From the NCBI GenBank assembly GCA_002238855.1, contig MPND01000016.1, forward strand, positions 19,838 to 83,837: DNA of 64,000 nucleotides, written 5' to 3'. This stretch comes from SAR202 cluster bacterium bin90. Lineage in GTDB: Bacteria > Chloroflexota > Dehalococcoidia > Lucifugimonadales > JADFKI01. Both the position numbers and the translations under genes were made by a program. Positions 16,749 to 24,451 of this stretch are shown piece after piece (the stretch's first letter is position 1; each line of letters opens with the position of its first letter). The notes beneath the pieces were generated by a model. It was not told the origin of the DNA. It did not search any database and saw only the letters and a program-made list of their open reading frames with translations.

Positions 16749-17403
16749 CAGGTGGTTTCTGGTAAGACACGGTGAAACGCCCTGGAACGACGAGGGAAGG
16801 GCACAGGGACAGTCGGACACGCCGCTGAATGCTAGGGGACGGGCTCAGGCAGCGCTCACCGGAACACGGCTGATGCCCCTGGAGTTCGAGGCGGCGTATT
16901 CGAGTGACTTGCAGCGCGTGGTAAGTACCGCTGAGGCGATAATGGCAGGCAGGGACCTGCCTCTGGTCAAGATGAAGTCGCTGCGTGAGAAGGCGTTCGG
17001 TGAGTGGGAAGGCATGACCTTTGAGGAGGTTGAGCGAAACCACCCGACCATGTTCAGGCGGCTATTCGATGAGGATGTGGATTTCGCGCCACCTGGCGGC
17101 GAGAGCGACAATGACCTCTATATCCGAATGCAGTCCGCAGCTAAGGAACTGCTCGCAACACACGCCGATAGCGAAGGCAACATTCTCGTCGTTGGACACG
17201 GCGGTTCGCTGCGAGGGCTTATCACCTCGCTGATGGATATGCCCGCTGAATACATGTGGCGCTTGCGGCTATCGAACTGCAGCGTCACCGTGATCAATAC
17301 ATTCCGTGACGACGACAGCGGAGCTAGTGGCGCCGCGCTCGAACTGCTGAACGACACGAGCCACCTAGGAGATGTCATCAATGAGTTCGCCGCAGGAGGG
17401 TAG
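16741..17403 (+). CDS. cobC: histidine phosphatase, probable alpha-ribazole phosphatase
   Basis: This 220-residue histidine-phosphatase superfamily protein has the LVRHGETPWND motif, with catalytic H10, and GHGGSLRGLI supplying the second His near residue 160. In this setting it probably removes the phosphate of alpha-ribazole 5'-phosphate or cobalamin phosphate. The ATG at 16741 is preferred because GGAG lies 7 nt upstream; an in-frame ATG at 16735 is too close. The gene overlaps cobD and the start of cobQ. A phosphoglycerate-mutase-like or other phosphatase role cannot be excluded by sequence alone. Confidence 0.88.
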   Translation: MNSRWFLVRHGETPWNDEGRAQGQSDTPLNARGRAQAALTGTRLMPLEFEAAYSSDLQRVVSTAEAIMAGRDLPLVKMKSLREKAFGEWEGMTFEEVERNHPTMFRRLFDEDVDFAPPGGESDNDLYIRMQSAAKELLATHADSEGNILVVGHGGSLRGLITSLMDMPAEYMWRLRLSNCSVTVINTFRDDDSGASGAALELLNDTSHLGDVINEFAAGG

Positions 17404-18919
17404 GTCTCAAGGCAAGGTGCTGATGGTACAGGGGACCACCTCGCACGCAGGCAAGTCCCTGATGGCGACGGCGCTGTGCCGTATCTTCGCACAAGACGGA
17501 CTGCGAGTTGCACCGTTTAAGGCGCAAAACATGTCCCTGAACTCGTTCGTTACGCCGGACGGCGGAGAATTCGGCAGGGCGCAGGCGGTTCAGGCAGAAG
17601 CAGCGAGAATTGCGCCCACAGTCGAGATGAATCCCATCCTGCTCAAGCCCGAAGGCAACCGCAAATCTCAGGTTGTAGTGATGGGCAAGCCGGTCGCCGT
17701 CGCATCCGCCCGTGAATACTACGAGATGAAGCTGAGCCTATGGCCGCTCGTAACGCGGGCGCTTGATGCGCTGCGGTCGCAGTACGACATCGTGGTCATT
17801 GAAGGCGCGGGCAGCCCCGCTGAGATCAATCTGAAAGAGCACGAGATAGTGAACATGCGGGTGGCGCGCTACGCAAACGCCCCTGTCATCATCGTAGGCG
17901 ACATCGATCGCGGCGGCGTATTCGCCTCCCTGGTTGGTACGATGGTGTTGCTCGAACCCGAAGAGCAGGAGCTGGTAAAAACGTTCATCATCAACAAGTT
18001 TCGCGGAGACTCGTCGCTGCTCGACTCCGGCTTTGACATGCTGCTTGAGCGCACAGGCGTAGGCGTCGCGGGAGTCATTCCTTGGTTCGATGACATCCAT
18101 ATACCGGAGGAAGACTCGCTCGGACTGGAGCCGGCCATATTTCAGCAGCACCCCGAATCCGATGAGTATCTTGACATCGCGGTGGTCCGATTTCCGCGCA
18201 TCGCCAACTTCGATGACTTCGACCCGCTAATGCGTGAGGCCCGAGTGAGGCTGAGATATGTCAGCAGTGCGATTGACCTGGGGGCACCCGATCTGGTAGT
18301 CCTGCCCGGCTCCAAAACGACGGTAGCAGACCTTCAGTGGATGCGCGATAGCGGCATTGCCGAAGCGGTGACCGCGCGGCGGCGCAAAGGTACGCCCATC
18401 ATTGGCATATGCGGCGGATACCAGATGCTAGGCGAGCGCATCCTCGACCCCCACGGCGTGGAATCCGCCAGCCCGGAGTCACAAGGCTTGGGGCTGCTCC
18501 CGCTCACTACCACCTTTGCCGCGACCAAGACGACGCATCAGGTTCGAGGCAGGGTATCGTCGCGCAGGGGACTACTTGCGGGCAACAGCGACGGCATAAT
18601 CACCGGATACGAGATACACATGGGACAGTCTGAGGGCGGGTCAGAAGCAGCGTTTCGCGTCACGGAACGTTCCGGCAGTGCCGTAGATTCGCCGGACGGG
18701 GCGATAGACGCGGACGGAATCACTTTGGGCACATATATGCACGGCCTGTTCCACAACCACAACCTGCGTCATGCCTTGCTAACCAACCTTGCCAAGCGTA
18801 AGGGTATTGGCCTGCCGCAAGGCGCAATACTCGATCTGGACGCCGAGTACGACAAGCTGGCAGACCTGGTGCGAGAGAGCGTGGATATGAATACAGTATA
18901 TGCTATGGTAGGCATGTAA
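17381..18919 (+). CDS. cobQ: cobyric acid synthase
   Basis: CobQ amidates adenosylcobyrinic acid a,c-diamide at four carboxylates, using glutamine and ATP. The 512-residue protein starts with a dethiobiotin-synthetase-like ATPase domain (GTTSHAGKS P-loop near residues 14-22, APFKAQNMSLNS, VIEGAGSPAEINL, VGDIDRGGVFAS). It ends with a class I glutaminase domain whose nucleophile is the Cys of IGICGGYQMLG near residue 344, with a C-terminal His-rich segment GLFHNHNLRH. The ATG at 17381 has AGGAG 9 nt upstream and overlaps the cobC end. An in-frame ATG at 17372 is less likely. Confidence 0.96.
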   Translation: MSSPQEGRSQGKVLMVQGTTSHAGKSLMATALCRIFAQDGLRVAPFKAQNMSLNSFVTPDGGEFGRAQAVQAEAARIAPTVEMNPILLKPEGNRKSQVVVMGKPVAVASAREYYEMKLSLWPLVTRALDALRSQYDIVVIEGAGSPAEINLKEHEIVNMRVARYANAPVIIVGDIDRGGVFASLVGTMVLLEPEEQELVKTFIINKFRGDSSLLDSGFDMLLERTGVGVAGVIPWFDDIHIPEEDSLGLEPAIFQQHPESDEYLDIAVVRFPRIANFDDFDPLMREARVRLRYVSSAIDLGAPDLVVLPGSKTTVADLQWMRDSGIAEAVTARRRKGTPIIGICGGYQMLGERILDPHGVESASPESQGLGLLPLTTTFAATKTTHQVRGRVSSRRGLLAGNSDGIITGYEIHMGQSEGGSEAAFRVTERSGSAVDSPDGAIDADGITLGTYMHGLFHNHNLRHALLTNLAKRKGIGLPQGAILDLDAEYDKLADLVRESVDMNTVYAMVGM

Positions 18920-18957
18920 ATTCATCAGCCGCTGGTCGGTTTTAAGGAAGGTGCGGG

Positions 18958-19305
18958 ATGCTTCAGCCAGTGCAGGTAAGGGCTTTGCCGGGTTACCGAA
19001 TATGGATCGAGTACAGCGACGGTGTGCGCGGCGAGGTTGACCTGTCAGATATGGCAGGGAAAGGGGGGGTCAAGGGGGGGGGCGGAACAGGGGTTTTCGA
19101 AAAGGGTCAATGAAGCGGCACATGAAACTGGGCGTGGGACGAAACAGGATTTTTCGAAAAGGTTCATATAAGCGCACATAGAACTGTAGCTTGGAACGAT
19201 GAATTGGACATTTGCCCCGACGCGTTGTACATGGAACTCACAGGTAAGTCCGTTGAAGAAGTGTTCCCAAACTTGAAGTCATTCGCGCCGAGTAGTAATG
19301 CCTGA
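18958..19305 (+). pseudogene. DUF2442 gene interrupted by an internal duplication
   Basis: The 5' part (18958-19060) encodes a DUF2442 start, with YRIWIEYSDGVRGEVDLSDM. The 3' part (from about 19150) encodes the family ending FFEKVHI, WNDELDICPDALYMELTG and VFPNLKSF, stopping at 19303-19305. Both ends are in the same frame, but TGA codons at 19111-19113 and 19123-19125 interrupt it. The interruption contains runs of 7 and 9 G (19063-19069, 19074-19082) and a diverged extra copy of the following 56-57 nt (19085-19140 resembling 19141-19197). The stop overlaps the start of the DUF4160 gene, the usual partner. A 51-residue product could still be made. Sequencing or assembly error at the G runs is possible. 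Confidence 0.7.
19085..19197 (+). repeat. imperfect 56-57 bp tandem duplication
   Basis: The two copies, 19085-19140 and 19141-19197, share the pattern gaacagg..ttttcgaaaagg..tca...aagcg.cacat.gaactg. They lie inside the DUF2442 coding region, and the upstream copy carries the stop codons. The divergence suggests an old event or a mosaic of two alleles. Confidence 0.75.
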
Positions 19306-19555
19306 ACTCTGTAGATTCTACGGCATTGTCATCTACATAAATTTCCGCGACCATAATCCGCCTCATTTCCACGCTCTGCACGGTGAATATGAAGCTGTCA
19401 TTGATATTAATACTCTCGTAGTAGAAGGACGACTGCCGAGACGCGAGCATCGCCTTGTAATTCGATGGGCAAGGATTCATCAAGACGAACTTAGAGAGGC
19501 TTGGGAGCGTGCGCAGCGTCATGAGTCGCCGGGCAGAATTGCGCCTTTGGAGTGA
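19298..19555 (+). CDS. DUF4160 domain protein
   Basis: This 85-residue protein is a clear DUF4160 member. It has the MPELCRFYGIVIYINFRDHNPPHFHA start with the conserved H-N-P-P-H-F-H motif, and the EGRLPRREHRLV and WARIHQDELREAW segments. DUF4160 genes are usually paired with DUF2442, and the pair is often considered toxin-antitoxin-like, although the biochemistry is not settled. Here the partner gene overlaps this start by eight bases but is broken, so DUF4160 may be an orphan. The pair separates cobQ from cobU. Confidence 0.85.
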   Translation: MPELCRFYGIVIYINFRDHNPPHFHALHGEYEAVIDINTLVVEGRLPRREHRLVIRWARIHQDELREAWERAQRHESPGRIAPLE

Positions 19556-19563
19556 CTCTAAAC

Positions 19564-20145
19564 ATGAACCACGAACTCACCCTCATAACCGGCGGCGCGC
19601 GCTCAGGAAAGAGTTCATTCGCCGAGAATCTGGCGAAGCAGGGCAATCGAGTCCTATTCGTTGCCACGGCCGAGGCATTGGACGATGACATGGCGCGCCG
19701 GATCGCAGCGCACCAGAGCAGCCGTCCCGACGAATGGGACACACTTGAAGAGCCACGCAGTCTGGCAGATGCAATCCGTGACAAGATGATCCACGATGCT
19801 CCCATGTACGACACGGTTGTCGTTGACTGCTTGACGATGTGGGTCAGCAACCTGCTTCTGTTCCACGAAGGCAAACTCGACGCCGAAGCCAGAATCATTG
19901 GCGCGGCAACTGACCTGCTGGAAGTCTGCGATGTTTCGTCTGCCCGGTGGATCGTCGTTACCAATGAAGTCGGACTGGGCATCGTGCCGTCATCGTCGCT
20001 GGGTCGCGCATACCGCGATGCGCTGGGGCGCGTGAACTCGCTTATAGCATCCCGCGCCGACAAGGTGTATCTTATGGCAGCTGGGCTTGCACTGGAAGTG
20101 AAGGCGCTCGGCGCACACCACATCAGCGATCTGACAGCGGAATAG
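19564..20145 (+). CDS. cobU: adenosylcobinamide kinase / adenosylcobinamide-phosphate guanylyltransferase
   Basis: CobU phosphorylates adenosylcobinamide and transfers GMP to it, giving adenosylcobinamide-GDP for CobS. The 193-residue protein has the P-loop GGARSGKSS near residues 10-18. VVDCLTMWVSNLL holds Walker B. TNEVGLGIVP and GRAYRDALGRVNSLIA are the typical C-terminal blocks. The ATG at 19564 is favoured. A GTG at 19552, overlapping the previous stop, would add four residues. Confidence 0.95.
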   Translation: MNHELTLITGGARSGKSSFAENLAKQGNRVLFVATAEALDDDMARRIAAHQSSRPDEWDTLEEPRSLADAIRDKMIHDAPMYDTVVVDCLTMWVSNLLLFHEGKLDAEARIIGAATDLLEVCDVSSARWIVVTNEVGLGIVPSSSLGRAYRDALGRVNSLIASRADKVYLMAAGLALEVKALGAHHISDLTAE

Positions 20146-20148
20146 CGA

Positions 20149-21090
20149 ATGGCACATCGTGCGGACATCATAGGCAAGGCAACGGCACGCGCTCCCGGAA
20201 GTTGCGGCGAACTTGTGCAGGGAATGTTGCACGGCGACTATTTCCTGGTGAGTTGTCCCATTGACTTGTACTCGTCAGCGACCGTTGCCGTAACGCCCGG
20301 CAGCGGTCGTGTGAACGCCCCCGTGGACGCTCCAAAGTCACGACAGGCGGTGTCACTGACGCTGTCTCTCTTCGGTAGGGACGATCTGGACGCGCAACTG
20401 AGCCTGTCAAGCCCTCTCCCGCGCGGCAAGGGCATGGCAAGCAGCACAGCCGATGTGTCTGCTGCAATCGCCGCCACCGCAGCCGCACTAGGGACGGATG
20501 TTGACAAATCGCCCACCGAAATTGCCCGGTTAGCCTTGCAGGTTGAGCCGAGCGACGGCATTATGCTGCCGGGCATCGCGATGCTCGACCACAAGCAAGG
20601 CAATATCGCAAAGACACTGGGGTCGCCTCCGCCAATGAGAGTCGTAGTGCTCGACTTTGGAGGCGATGTTGATACGCTCGCATTCAACGGAGTGAACAGG
20701 GACGGCGCGCTGAATCGTTTGCGGACCGACTTTGAAGAGGCGCTGCGCCTTGTGGAACAAGGAATACGAAGCGGTAGTGCGGAGGACATCGGCGCGGGTG
20801 CGACGCGCAGCGCGATTGCCAACCAGCAACTGCTGTATAAGCCTCAGCTTGAAACCGTGATGCGCCTCGCGGATGATGTCGGTGCGGTGGGTGTAAACGC
20901 GGCGCACAGCGGTACCGTGCTGGGCATGCTCTTCGAGGATGATAACGCGCTCGCCGAGAACGCGGTGTCGCGGGCGTGGGAGAGTCTGTTCGGCATAGAG
21001 AGAATATATAATCGGCGTATAGTGGGCGGCGGCGTAACTACAATCGAAACGTCCGGCAAACAGGAGGAGGCAACTCTGTGGCAGCGATAA
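20149..21090 (+). CDS. pduX: L-threonine kinase, PduX-like (GHMP family)
   Basis: This 313-residue GHMP-superfamily kinase probably phosphorylates L-threonine to L-threonine O-3-phosphate, the substrate of CobD. The N-terminal ARAPGSCGELVQG is typical of PduX. The GHMP phosphate-binding motif is PLPRGKGMASSTADVSA near residues 85-101, and the C-terminal AAHSGTVLGMLF is GHMP motif 3. It starts 3 nt after cobU and overlaps cbiE by 13 nt. Having both this kinase and CobD in the operon makes a complete aminopropanol-phosphate branch from threonine. Confidence 0.85.
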   Translation: MAHRADIIGKATARAPGSCGELVQGMLHGDYFLVSCPIDLYSSATVAVTPGSGRVNAPVDAPKSRQAVSLTLSLFGRDDLDAQLSLSSPLPRGKGMASSTADVSAAIAATAAALGTDVDKSPTEIARLALQVEPSDGIMLPGIAMLDHKQGNIAKTLGSPPPMRVVVLDFGGDVDTLAFNGVNRDGALNRLRTDFEEALRLVEQGIRSGSAEDIGAGATRSAIANQQLLYKPQLETVMRLADDVGAVGVNAAHSGTVLGMLFEDDNALAENAVSRAWESLFGIERIYNRRIVGGGVTTIETSGKQEEATLWQR

Positions 21091-21740
21091 CCATAGTGGG
21101 TGTGGGGCCGGGAGACCCTGACCTTCTTACTCTGAAGGCTCGGGAGGTAATTCGCAGCGCGGACTATGTCGCCGGATTCGAGACGGTGCTTGGTCCCGTG
21201 CGACGCTGGATTGCGGGCGAGGCCATGCCGATGCGCTATCGCGATCAGGAGGATGTTCTTGAAGCACTCGCAGCGCACGCCGAATCTGGCAAGAAATGCG
21301 TGGTATGCGCGTGGGGCGACCTGAACTTTTCGTCCAAGGAACTGCTTGACCGGGTGCGGCGGCGCGCCGAAGTGGAACTCATACCTGGCATAAGCTCCGT
21401 GCAGCTAGCGTGCGCTCGCCTCGGCTTCACGATGGAGACCTCAATGTTCATCACGCTGCATGCTCGGGACGGCCACGAAGAAGGAATGCGTGAACTCACC
21501 GACGCGCTGAAGCGCCGAAAGCGCAACCTCATTGTCCTGCCTCGTCCATTCGACCTGATGCCCGCCGACATCGCGGCACGGCTTCTTGAGAGTTCCATCG
21601 CAGCCGATACGCCGCTGTGGGCGCTGCAACGCCTTTCCCTGCCGGATGAGAGTATCAGCGAGTACACGCTTGCGTCCCTGGCGGACGAGGGCAAGGAATT
21701 CAGCGACCTGACAATACTGGCCTTCCCCGCCGAGGCCTAA
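21078..21740 (+). CDS. cbiE: precorrin-6Y / cobalt-precorrin-7 C5-methyltransferase
   Basis: This SAM-dependent tetrapyrrole methylase has 220 residues, the size of CbiE alone; CobL carries an additional CbiT half. The GVGPGDPDLLTLKA start is the SAM-site motif, and VCAWGDLNFSS and ELIPGISSVQLACARLG are further family blocks. The GTG start has AGGAGG upstream and overlaps the kinase gene end. It is the only corrin-ring-forming gene in the operon; a separate CbiT would be needed elsewhere. It is the last cobalamin gene before the sulfatase. Confidence 0.88.
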   Translation: MAAITIVGVGPGDPDLLTLKAREVIRSADYVAGFETVLGPVRRWIAGEAMPMRYRDQEDVLEALAAHAESGKKCVVCAWGDLNFSSKELLDRVRRRAEVELIPGISSVQLACARLGFTMETSMFITLHARDGHEEGMRELTDALKRRKRNLIVLPRPFDLMPADIAARLLESSIAADTPLWALQRLSLPDESISEYTLASLADEGKEFSDLTILAFPAEA

Positions 21741-21777
21741 GAAGATATTCTGAAATCAAAACTGAGGAGCGATCTCG

Positions 21778-23244
21778 ATGGCAAGTAAAAATCCCGCACG
21801 TCCTAACATCCTCTTCATCCTGAGCGACGATCAGGGAGCATGGGCGATGCGCTGCGCAGGCAACGAAGAGATGGTAACGCCAAACCTTGATAGGCTCTCC
21901 GCTTCGGGTATTCGCTTCGATAACTTCTTCTGCGCCTCACCCGTTTGCTCGCCTGCGCGCGCGTCAATTCTCACGGGCCGCATTCCGTCGCAGCACGGCG
22001 TTCAGGACTTCCTGCGTGCGGGAAATGCCGCCTTCCTGCCCGGTGACGGCTTGGAGATCGACTACCTCCAGGGACAGCCTACCTATGTCGAGCTTCTTGC
22101 CGAAGATGGCTACGAATGCGGTCTCAGCGGCAAGTGGCACATCGGGCATGCGGCACTGCAGCGCGCCGGATTCTCGTTCTGGAATGTGCATGCCGCCGGT
22201 GGAGGGCACTACTACGAAGCGCCGATGATACTGAACGGCGAGCGGTACCAGCCCGACGAATATGTCTCCGATGTCATAACAGACAACGCGCTGGGATTTC
22301 TGGACTCGCAACTCGGATCCGACACGCCATTCTCACTGAATGTGCATTACACCGCGCCGCATGCTCCCTGGGGCAGGGACGAGCATCCGGAAGCCGTGTT
22401 CGACGACTTCCACAACAACTGCGCCTTCGACTCGGTGCCTGATGAACCGATGCACCCCAACCAGCTCGCCAAGGAGCCAACTGCGGCAACGGTCGGTGAT
22501 ACTCCTGAAAATCGCAGGATCGCCCTGAGCGGCTACTTCGCCGCGGTCACCGAGATGGACCGCAACATCGGCAGGATGCTGGACTGGCTTGAGGCGAACG
22601 GGCTGCGCGAATCCACGCTCATCATGTTCATGGCGGACAATGGCATGAGCATGGGACATCACGGCATCTGGGGAAAGGGCAACGGAACTTATCCGCCGAA
22701 TATGTACGATACTGCCGTCAAAATCCCTTCGCTTGCGTCCATGCCCGGCAGCGTGCCGCAGGACCTCGTGTGCGACCGCCTGCTGAGCCAGTACGATGTG
22801 ATGCCCACGCTTCTCGGCTATACTGGCGTGGACAACCCGCACGCCGATGGATTGCCCGGCCGCGACTTTTCACCCGTGCTGCGCGGCGAATCGCTCGGCG
22901 ACAGCACGCCGGTGTTCGTGTTCGACGAGTACGGCCCCACGCGCATGATTCGCACGCGAAGCTGGAAGTACGTGCATCGCTATCCCGACGGTCCTAATGA
23001 GTTGTACGATCTGGGAGGCGACCCGATGGAGACCGCCAACATAGTTGACGACCCGGCGTATGCAGGCAGAGTTGATGCGCTGCGCGAGGAACTGGAAAGC
23101 TGGTATGCCCGCTATGCCGACGAGGTGATGGACGGCGCAAAGCAAGCAGTGTACGGCAGGGGGCAAATCGGCCTTGTCGGCTCAGACGAATATTCCAAGC
23201 CTTTCGCTGACGACGTCGCACTGCAATCCGCCTCGGAATCATAG
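21778..23244 (+). CDS. sulfatase (arylsulfatase family)
   Basis: This 488-residue type I sulfatase hydrolyses sulfate esters. Metal-binding D17-D18 lie in ILSDDQG, and the CSPAR motif at C57 is the site that must be converted to formylglycine. SGKWHIGH and ADNGMSMGHHGIWGKG are further metal and substrate motifs. There is no obvious signal peptide, so it may be cytoplasmic. No formylglycine-generating enzyme gene is in the window. It starts 37 nt after cbiE, with a GAGGAGCGATCTCG ribosome site, and may be co-transcribed with the cobalamin genes. The natural substrate is unknown; such enzymes are numerous in marine heterotrophs. Confidence 0.92.
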   Translation: MASKNPARPNILFILSDDQGAWAMRCAGNEEMVTPNLDRLSASGIRFDNFFCASPVCSPARASILTGRIPSQHGVQDFLRAGNAAFLPGDGLEIDYLQGQPTYVELLAEDGYECGLSGKWHIGHAALQRAGFSFWNVHAAGGGHYYEAPMILNGERYQPDEYVSDVITDNALGFLDSQLGSDTPFSLNVHYTAPHAPWGRDEHPEAVFDDFHNNCAFDSVPDEPMHPNQLAKEPTAATVGDTPENRRIALSGYFAAVTEMDRNIGRMLDWLEANGLRESTLIMFMADNGMSMGHHGIWGKGNGTYPPNMYDTAVKIPSLASMPGSVPQDLVCDRLLSQYDVMPTLLGYTGVDNPHADGLPGRDFSPVLRGESLGDSTPVFVFDEYGPTRMIRTRSWKYVHRYPDGPNELYDLGGDPMETANIVDDPAYAGRVDALREELESWYARYADEVMDGAKQAVYGRGQIGLVGSDEYSKPFADDVALQSASES

Positions 23245-23291
23245 AAAGCTGATGTCTGCTTCGCACCCCTGACCAAGTCAGATGCGCATGA

Positions 23292-24146
23292 TTAGCGCCT
23301 ATCCCCATCGCTTTCGTCGTCACCCTCTGTGCCTTCGGTCGTGCTGTCTACCAGGCGCGCCTCAAGGCGGTGCAGGGCATCCTGCGTTGTTCTGAGTTCG
23401 CGCAGCAGTTCCTCTCTTGACACCGGTGGTTCTAATTCTCTCAGCCGTTCAGCCTTGGCTTCGTCCAGGTTGTTGATGATTATGGCGATAAACAGGTTAA
23501 TGACCACGAAAGTTCCGACCACAACGTAGCTGACGAAATAGACCCACGCCCACGAGTGCAATTGCATGGCGTTGTCCATGACAATCGTCCAGCCTTCAAG
23601 CGTAATAATATTGAACAGCGTCAGCACCGATATACCCAGGCTTCGCCAGTGCATTGGGTCGTGCTCGTGGAAGAGCTGATAGCCGATAATCGCGTAGATA
23701 TAGACGATAATGCTCATCAGCAGGATGACATGCCCCACGCTCGGTATGGAACGCATAAGAGCCGCCACGATAAGCCGCAATTCGCGGACGGCTGAGATCA
23801 GCCGGAGAACGCGGAGTAACCGGGCCAACCGGGCGATCATCGCGTAGTCGCCCGTCGCCGGAATGAGCGCGAGCGCAATCACAAGAAAATCGAAAACATT
23901 CCAGCCATCGCGGAAGTAATCGTCCACTCTCGGCGCCTTGGCGAGCATCTTCAACAACGCCTCGATCACGAATATGCCGAGTATGAACTGGTTCGCCCAG
24001 TGTATCTGATCGCCGAACTGGCGCTCCAGAACCGGAAATGTCCCGAGGCCTAACAGAACACCGGTCGCTATTATGAAACCGATGATGCTGTAATCGAATG
24101 CCGGCCTGTTGACCAGATTCTCAGCGAACTTTGAAGCATGCTGCAT
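23292..24146 (-). CDS. bacterial voltage-gated ion channel, single 6-TM domain
   Basis: This 284-residue protein has one six-helix voltage-gated channel domain, which would assemble as a tetramer in the inner membrane. S1-S3 lie within about residues 20-90. The S4 segment has regularly spaced arginines (ARLARLLRVLRLISAVRELR, about 100-120). S5 is followed by the pore with selectivity filter TLEGWT near residue 190 and an S6 ending FIAIIINNLDEA. The Glu-containing filter resembles NaChBac-type TLESW, but Gly replaces Ser. A short coiled-coil-like tail follows (RTTQDALHRLEARL). The frame stays open upstream, but that stretch overlaps tRNA-Ser on the other strand, so the ATG at 24146 is used. 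Confidence 0.85.
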   Translation of the reverse strand: MQHASKFAENLVNRPAFDYSIIGFIIATGVLLGLGTFPVLERQFGDQIHWANQFILGIFVIEALLKMLAKAPRVDDYFRDGWNVFDFLVIALALIPATGDYAMIARLARLLRVLRLISAVRELRLIVAALMRSIPSVGHVILLMSIIVYIYAIIGYQLFHEHDPMHWRSLGISVLTLFNIITLEGWTIVMDNAMQLHSWAWVYFVSYVVVGTFVVINLFIAIIINNLDEAKAERLRELEPPVSREELLRELRTTQDALHRLEARLVDSTTEGTEGDDESDGDRR

Positions 24147-24260
24147 GGTCACTTTACTTAAAACCCTTTCAACAATCTGAATCTCTGGTACAGTCTCTCC
24201 AAGTTTCGCAGAACTCCAAGCGTGTATCAACTTTACAAGCAGGCTCCCCGCCAATTGCGC

Positions 24261-24266
24261 TATAAT
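24261..24266 (+). promoter_or_regulatory. -10 box of the tRNA-Ser promoter
   Basis: A perfect TATAAT lies about 36 nt upstream of tRNA-Ser. No convincing -35 hexamer is found at 16-18 nt, so this is only half a promoter by sequence. Confidence 0.4.
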
Positions 24267-24302
24267 TGCGCTTGCGGAATCGGCTCGACCGTGCGCATCT
24301 GC

Positions 24303-24390
24303 GGAGGGGTGGCCGAGCGGCCGAAGGCACCTGTCTTGAAAACAGGAGTAGTGAAAGCTACCGCAGGTTCGAATCCTGTCCCCTCCGCCA
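24303..24390 (+). tRNA. tRNA-Ser (TGA anticodon)
   Basis: The acceptor stem GGAGGGG (24303-24309) pairs with CCCCTCC (24380-24386), followed by discriminator G and an encoded CCA (24388-24390). The anticodon loop is CTTGAAA with anticodon TGA. A long variable arm, as expected for serine tRNAs, lies before the T arm with GGTTCGAATCC. The total length is 88 nt. Confidence 0.95.
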
Positions 24391-24451
24391 GCTACGCATA
24401 CGATTCCACCATACCACCTTCGACAATGACGGCAATACGGAGAAGCAGTAG

